Below, piece by piece: positions 60,066 to 64,000 of a DNA stretch of 64,000 nucleotides (the stretch's first letter is position 1; every line of letters begins with the position of its first letter). The stretch is from the NCBI RefSeq assembly GCF_964186625.1, contig NZ_OZ075109.1, positions 496,001 through 560,000 on the forward strand, written 5' to 3'. The notes below the pieces were generated by a model. The model saw only the letters and a list, made by a program, of their open reading frames with translations, did not search any database and was not told the origin of the DNA. Both the position numbers and the translations under genes were made by a program. Origin of the DNA: Asticcacaulis sp. MM231. Its GTDB lineage: Bacteria; Pseudomonadota; Alphaproteobacteria; Caulobacterales; Caulobacteraceae.

Positions 60066-61112
60066 ATGCGACGTTCCCTTTGCGCCCTGATCACGCTATC
60101 GCTCGTGATGACCGCCCCCGCTTTTGCGGCTGAGGGGCTCAAGCTCAACCAGATCCAGATTCTAGGCTCGCATAACTCCTACCGCCCGGTGCCCAACGTC
60201 ACGGTGCAGGCCAATATGGACAGCCTGCCCAATCATGCCGGGCAGGGCCTCGAATACGGCCACCCAGATATCCTCACCCAGCTTAATCTCGGCATTCGCC
60301 AGTTCGAATTCGATCCCTATGCCGATAAGACCGGCGGCCTGTATGCTGGCCCCTACGCCAAAACAGATCCCAACTACGCCACCATGGCGGCGCCCGGCCT
60401 GAAGGTGCTGCATATCCCCGTGCTCGATTACCGTAGCCAGTGCCTGACCTTGCGTGCCTGCCTGAGCGTTATCGCCGATTGGTCGAAGGCACATCCGGAT
60501 CACGACGCGATCGTCCTGTTCATCAACACCAAGGAAGAGCCCGTCAAGGATCCACGCGTCACCACACCTGAGTTTTACACCGAAGCTGATCTGGCCGAAA
60601 TCGACGCCGATGCCCGCGATATTCTGGGTGCCGACCACCTGATAACGCCTGACGTCATTCGCGGCGGCTACAAGAGCTTGCGCGACGGCGTGATGGCTGG
60701 CCATTGGCCGCTGGCAGCGGATGCCAAAGGCAAGGTCATGCTGGTGCTCGATTCCAATCCGCGCATCGCCGATATTTACCGTAAGGGCCATCCCTCGCTC
60801 GAAGGCCGCGTCATGTTTGGTCTTTATGCAGAAAACGAGGCCGAAGCTGCGGTCTTCAATATCCAGGATCCGCGCCCGGAAGCCGCCCATATTACGCAAC
60901 TGGTCAAGCAAGGCTTCTTCGTCAGATCGCGTGCCGACGCCAACACGACCGAGGCCCGCAACCACGACTTAACGCGCTTCGAGACAGCCATCGAGGCCGG
61001 TGCGCAAGTCATCAGCACCGACTACTATGAGGGCGCGCCTGATCCTTACGGATTCAAATTTATCGTGCGCATGAAGGACGGGTTCAAACAGGCCAATCCC
61101 TTGTTTCGGTAA
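60066..61112 (+). CDS. Exported Ca2+-dependent PI-PLC-like phosphodiesterase
   Basis: This protein of about 348 residues has a signal peptide (1-20, ending AFAA) and the TIM-barrel signatures of calcium-dependent phosphatidylinositol-specific phospholipase C. LGSHNSYR carries the first catalytic His with Asn as a calcium ligand, and IRQFEFDPYAD carries acidic calcium ligands. Later strands include VLFINTKEE and VMLVLDSN. Such enzymes cut phosphatidylinositol or related phosphodiesters into diacylglycerol and inositol phosphate. The start at 60066 has GTGAGG upstream. It follows the receptor at 57222 on the same strand behind two hairpins. Actual substrate untested. Confidence 0.87.
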   Translation: MRRSLCALITLSLVMTAPAFAAEGLKLNQIQILGSHNSYRPVPNVTVQANMDSLPNHAGQGLEYGHPDILTQLNLGIRQFEFDPYADKTGGLYAGPYAKTDPNYATMAAPGLKVLHIPVLDYRSQCLTLRACLSVIADWSKAHPDHDAIVLFINTKEEPVKDPRVTTPEFYTEADLAEIDADARDILGADHLITPDVIRGGYKSLRDGVMAGHWPLAADAKGKVMLVLDSNPRIADIYRKGHPSLEGRVMFGLYAENEAEAAVFNIQDPRPEAAHITQLVKQGFFVRSRADANTTEARNHDLTRFETAIEAGAQVISTDYYEGAPDPYGFKFIVRMKDGFKQANPLFR

Positions 61113-61207
61113 ACCCGTTTCGATCCTGAACCAAAGGGCGTGGGGCGGCGTATACGAGGGCGGTAAGTCTTGCCGTACAGCCTTGCCATGGAAGCCACCC
61201 TCGCCCT

Positions 61208-62782
61208 ATGACGGACATATCGAATCCGGACACCTTGCCGCCGGTCGCCACGCTGCGGCTGGTTCTGGGCGACCAGTTGTCCACTCGTCTGGCCATTATT
61301 GCCGAGGCCGATAAAGAGACGGATGTCATTCTTTTGGCCGAGGTTAAGGCCGAAGCCAGCTACGTGAACCATCACGTCAAGAAGATCGCGTTTTTGTTCT
61401 CCGCTATGCGTCACTACGCGCAGGCCTTGCAGGCGGCAGGTTACCGCGTGCTCTATATTGCGCTCGATGATCCCGATAACAGCCATACAATAAGCGGTGA
61501 AATGCTGCGCGCCGTAGCGTCCCTTTCGCCGCAGCGCGTCATGGTCACAGAGCCTGGCGAATGGCGTCTGTTGCAGGACTTTCTGGCGCTTGAGGTCGCC
61601 TTGCCGGTGCCACTGGATATCCTGCCTGACACGCGCTTTTTGTGCAGCCGCGCGCGTTTTGCAACCTGGGCCGACAACCGCGACAGCCTGCGCATGGAGT
61701 TCTTCTATCGTGACATGCGCCGCGACCATGGCATCCTGATCGAAGCAGACGGCGGCCCGACCGGCGGCAAATGGAACTATGACATTGACAACAGAAAGCC
61801 GCCGTCTCGCGGCCTGACCTCGCCGCGGCGCCTCAGCTTTCGCAAGGATGCGACGACACGGACCGTGCTCGATCTGGTGGAAAAGAGCTTTCCTGAGGGG
61901 TTCGGTGATCTGGAACCGTTCCATTTCGCCGTAACCCGCACCCAGGCTCTGCGCGAGCTGGATCACTTCATCGCCGAGATCCTGCCACGCTTTGGCGACT
62001 TCCAGGACGCCATGGTCTCGGGCGAGCCCTATCTCTATCATTCCTTGCTATCCACCTACCTAAATGCCGGCCTGCTCTACCCCCTGGAAATGTGCCGCAA
62101 GGCCGAAGTAGCCTTCCGCGATGGGCATGTGCCTCTTAATGCCGCCGAAGGCTTTATTCGTCAGATACTGGGCTGGCGTGAATTTATCCGCGGCATCTAC
62201 TGGCGCTACATGCCGGACTACGCGACCCGCAATGCCCTGAACGCGACGCAGGACCTGCCCTGGTTTTACTGGAGCGGTGAGACGCACATGGCCTGTATGC
62301 GCGAAGCGATTAGCCATACCCGCCAGCATGCCTATTCGCACCATATCCAGCGCCTGATGATCACCGGCAATTTCGCGCTATTGGCGGGCCTCGATCCACA
62401 ACAGGTTCACGCCTGGTATCTCGCCGTCTATGCCGACGCCTATGAATGGGTAGAACTGCCAAACACCTTAGGCATGGCGCTCCATGCCGATGGCGGCCTT
62501 GTCGCGTCAAAGCCTTATGCTGCCAGCGGCAACTATATCAACAAGATGAGCAATTACTGCGCTGGTTGCGCCTACGATCCGAAGGTGACGACCGGCGCCG
62601 GCGCCTGCCCTTTCAATGCCCTTTACTGGGATTTTCTGGCCCGTCATCGCGACCGGTTCGCCGGCAATAGGCGTATGCCCTATGTCTATGCCAACTGGGA
62701 CCGGATGGGCGAAGAGCGGCAGAATGCGGTGCGTGCACAGGCTCGGATCCATCTTCAGGCCATGCGCGACGGGACGCTGTAA
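61208..62782 (+). CDS. phrB: Iron-sulfur (6-4) photolyase (FeS-BCP/CryPro type)
   Basis: This DNA repair flavoprotein of 524 residues belongs to the bacterial photolyase group with a 4Fe-4S cluster, which repairs (6-4) photoproducts using blue light. The four cluster cysteines are at about 363, 451, 454 and 467. That spacing (88, 3, 13) equals the spacing I recall for Agrobacterium PhrB. The N-terminus has the family start [10 protein letters not shown]. The FAD-binding helical part includes [31 protein letters not shown] and ALHADGG. It is followed after one base by a DUF2256 gene, its usual partner. Confidence 0.95.
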   Translation: MTDISNPDTLPPVATLRLVLGDQLSTRLAIIAEADKETDVILLAEVKAEASYVNHHVKKIAFLFSAMRHYAQALQAAGYRVLYIALDDPDNSHTISGEMLRAVASLSPQRVMVTEPGEWRLLQDFLALEVALPVPLDILPDTRFLCSRARFATWADNRDSLRMEFFYRDMRRDHGILIEADGGPTGGKWNYDIDNRKPPSRGLTSPRRLSFRKDATTRTVLDLVEKSFPEGFGDLEPFHFAVTRTQALRELDHFIAEILPRFGDFQDAMVSGEPYLYHSLLSTYLNAGLLYPLEMCRKAEVAFRDGHVPLNAAEGFIRQILGWREFIRGIYWRYMPDYATRNALNATQDLPWFYWSGETHMACMREAISHTRQHAYSHHIQRLMITGNFALLAGLDPQQVHAWYLAVYADAYEWVELPNTLGMALHADGGLVASKPYAASGNYINKMSNYCAGCAYDPKVTTGAGACPFNALYWDFLARHRDRFAGNRRMPYVYANWDRMGEERQNAVRAQARIHLQAMRDGTL

Positions 62783-62783
62783 T

Positions 62784-62939
62784 ATGCCAAAAGGTATCGC
62801 CAAGTCCGATCTACCTTGCAAACCCTGCAAGGTCTGTCAGCGGGCTTTCACCTGGCGCAAAAAATGGGCCAAGGTATGGACAGAGGTCAAATACTGTTCA
62901 GATCGCTGCCGCGCCACGAAGGGCCGAACTAAGCCGTGA
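62784..62939 (+). CDS. DUF2256 zinc-ribbon-like protein
   Basis: This basic protein of 51 residues has the family pattern [20 protein letters not shown], then YCSDRCR, giving two Cys pairs that probably bind zinc. DUF2256 genes are often found next to iron-sulfur photolyase/cryptochrome genes, as here, with a single base between the stop and the ATG at 62784. A longer frame upstream is an artefact of the photolyase gene. Function unknown; a helper for photolyase DNA binding or cofactor handling is a guess. Confidence 0.88.
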   Translation: MPKGIAKSDLPCKPCKVCQRAFTWRKKWAKVWTEVKYCSDRCRATKGRTKP

Positions 62940-63000
62940 AAGCGGGCATGTCCAACATCTGCTTATAACCTTCAACACTATCGGCTTCATTCAAGCTAAA

Positions 63001-63025
63001 TCCGGAAGTCTATCTCCGGAGTTTA
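63001..63025 (+). terminator. Small hairpin after photolyase/DUF2256
   Basis: Two TCCGGA arms (63001-63006 and 63015-63020) can pair around an eight-base loop and are followed by GTTTATAAA. The stem is short, so this is only a possible terminator for the photolyase unit. Confidence 0.35.
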
Positions 63026-63171
63026 TAAAGACCTGACGCCGGCCTTTGCTCGTTCAGGCGATGTCTATCGTCACCAAGACTGTCCATTTATTTAATAACC
63101 TAATTATCGTACTTTTTTTATTTTCAAGAGCGAAAATTAGTTTTATCAATGGGTGAAATTAGAACGGATAA

Positions 63172-64000
63172 GTGGAACAGGGCGTGACACGATCAAATTC
63201 ATTAAAAGCACTATTCGGATCGGTCTCACTGCTTATTCTGAGCGGCTGTGCCGCCACAACCATTCAGGTCGATACAGTCGCCGAACTGCAGGCGGCGGTC
63301 CGTCATCCGGGCAAGAACGTCTCTGTCATCGCCTTGGCGCCCGGCACCTATGACCTGGATCAGCCGCTCGTGCTCGATAAGTCCTTTTCGGGCACCCGCA
63401 GCAGGCCCCGTATTCTGCGTGGCCCTAAAGACAAGAGCGCCATTCTGAGTGGGGGCCGGCCGCTCAATACCCTGAGCTGGGAAAAGGTGGATCAACGCAT
63501 CTGGCGGGCGCGCGTCGATGGTCCGGCTTTCAGCCTGCTGTGGCTTGATGGCCAACGCCTGGTGCGCGCGCGTTATCCGAACTATGACGCCCGGGTCCTG
63601 CCCATGGGCGGTGTCTCGGCTGATGCCACATCGCCGGCCAGAGTTCGCGCGGTGGGCCGATCCGGCGGGCGGCATCATCCACGCCATCCATTCCAGCCGC
63701 TGGGGGGATATGCATATCGCCATCCTCGGCAAAAAGCCGGATGGCACCCTCGACCTGGCGCCGCCGGTTGGCAACAACCGCGAGATGGGGCCGAGTGAAA
63801 ACGAGCGCTATGTGGAAAACATCCGCGAAGAGCTGGACGCCCCCGGCGAATGGTACCTCGATGCGAAAGAGCACTGGCTATACTTGATGCCGTCGGGAAC
63901 TGAAGCGCCGCCATCTAACGGCTTCGTCGCCAGCCAGCTTGAAACTCTTGTCCGGATTGTCGGCGTTAACCAGCCCGTCCACGATGCCCGTCTGCAAAAT
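63172..64000 (+). pseudogene. Frameshifted beta-helix lipoprotein gene, cut by window edge
   Basis: The frame starts at a GTG (63172 or 63184) and encodes a lipoprotein signal ending LLILSGCAA. The start of a right-handed beta-helix protein follows (VAELQAAVR...APGTYDLDQPLVLD, ILSGGRPL, LLWLDGQRLVRARYPN). Near base 63643 the sensible sequence jumps to the +1 frame: the original frame degenerates and ends at 63798. The +1 frame continues with ARWADPAGGIIHAIHSSRWG, then NREMGPSENERYVENI, and runs open to the last base. Dropping one base there restores a single frame. This is either a recent pseudogene or a sequencing error. Relatives are surface or periplasmic glycan-active beta-helix proteins; the reaction is unknown. 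Confidence 0.75.

Noticed and set aside
61046..62041. Minus-strand frame of 331 codons opposite the photolyase
   Set aside because: The photolyase on the other strand has exact cofactor motifs; this frame has none.
1..64000. CRISPR arrays, tRNA or rRNA genes, insertion sequences, prophage
   Set aside because: No spaced repeats, tRNA-like cloverleaf, rRNA blocks, transposases or phage structural genes were recognised on reading the window.

Overview
The window looks like chromosomal DNA of a free-living alphaproteobacterium of the Caulobacteraceae, with Asticcacaulis or a close relative as the best guess. The reasons are the high GC content, six very large TonB-dependent receptors (TBDRs) in 64 kb, three FecI/FecR-type sigma/anti-sigma pairs, a Caulobacter-like short flagellin, soluble PAS chemoreceptors, and a TPR-sulfotransferase/hydroxylase cluster. 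The genus assignment is inference. No rRNA, tRNA, CRISPR array, prophage or insertion sequence was seen.

Layout. 0.2-10.4 kb: a minus-strand operon (ECF sigma, FecR, alkaline phosphatase) faces a transducing receptor with an STN domain. Next to it lie an exported HD-domain protein and a second, closely related receptor without STN. 10.6-14.9 kb: a membrane-bound TPR regulator, two overlapping glycosyltransferase genes and an exported barrel-like protein. 15.3-24.0 kb: signalling and stress genes. These are a GGDEF-EAL protein, a COG0523 GTPase behind a clear Zur box, a tandem universal stress protein behind an FNR/FixK-like box, a single-domain response regulator, a PAS-PAS chemoreceptor and a decayed EAL gene. 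24.2-35.0 kb: one plus-strand locus of sigma, FecR, STN receptor, GH20 hexosaminidase, SGNH esterase, NagX-like membrane acyltransferase and PhoD. 35-40.7 kb: small genes and several broken ones. They include an XRE regulator with strong palindromic operators, a YjdM-like protein, a truncated DUF1275 gene, a spermidine synthase-like protein, a BLUF photosensor, a chemoreceptor gene interrupted by an in-frame amber codon and a truncated DUF5694 gene. 40.8-48.9 kb: a receptor followed by four genes joined by ATGA overlaps (sulfotransferase, Asp/Asn-hydroxylase-like, TPR-sulfotransferase, Asp/Asn-hydroxylase-like), with a DeoR regulator upstream. 49-52.4 kb: mmsA, a divergent LysR gene and a lone flagellin. 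52.6-61.1 kb: a second STN/non-STN receptor pair around a sigma/FecR pair, ending in a PI-PLC-like enzyme. 61.2-64 kb: an iron-sulfur (6-4) photolyase with its DUF2256 partner, then a frameshifted beta-helix lipoprotein gene that runs off the edge.

How it fits together. Most of the window is surface nutrient acquisition. Receptors are grouped with secreted or periplasmic enzymes, several acting on phosphoesters (alkaline phosphatase, PhoD, PI-PLC, HD protein) or amino sugars (GH20, NagX). Two patterns recur. First, four of the six receptors have a same-strand downstream enzyme gene, and in all four a strong stem-loop sits in the short gap; three have a clear U-run right after the stem and one has two stems in tandem. 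This looks like built-in attenuation that makes much receptor and little enzyme. Second, an STN-bearing receptor occurs twice together with a paralogue that lacks STN, as if one copy senses and the other only imports. The least explained unit is the receptor-linked sulfotransferase/hydroxylase operon at 40.8-47.8 kb.
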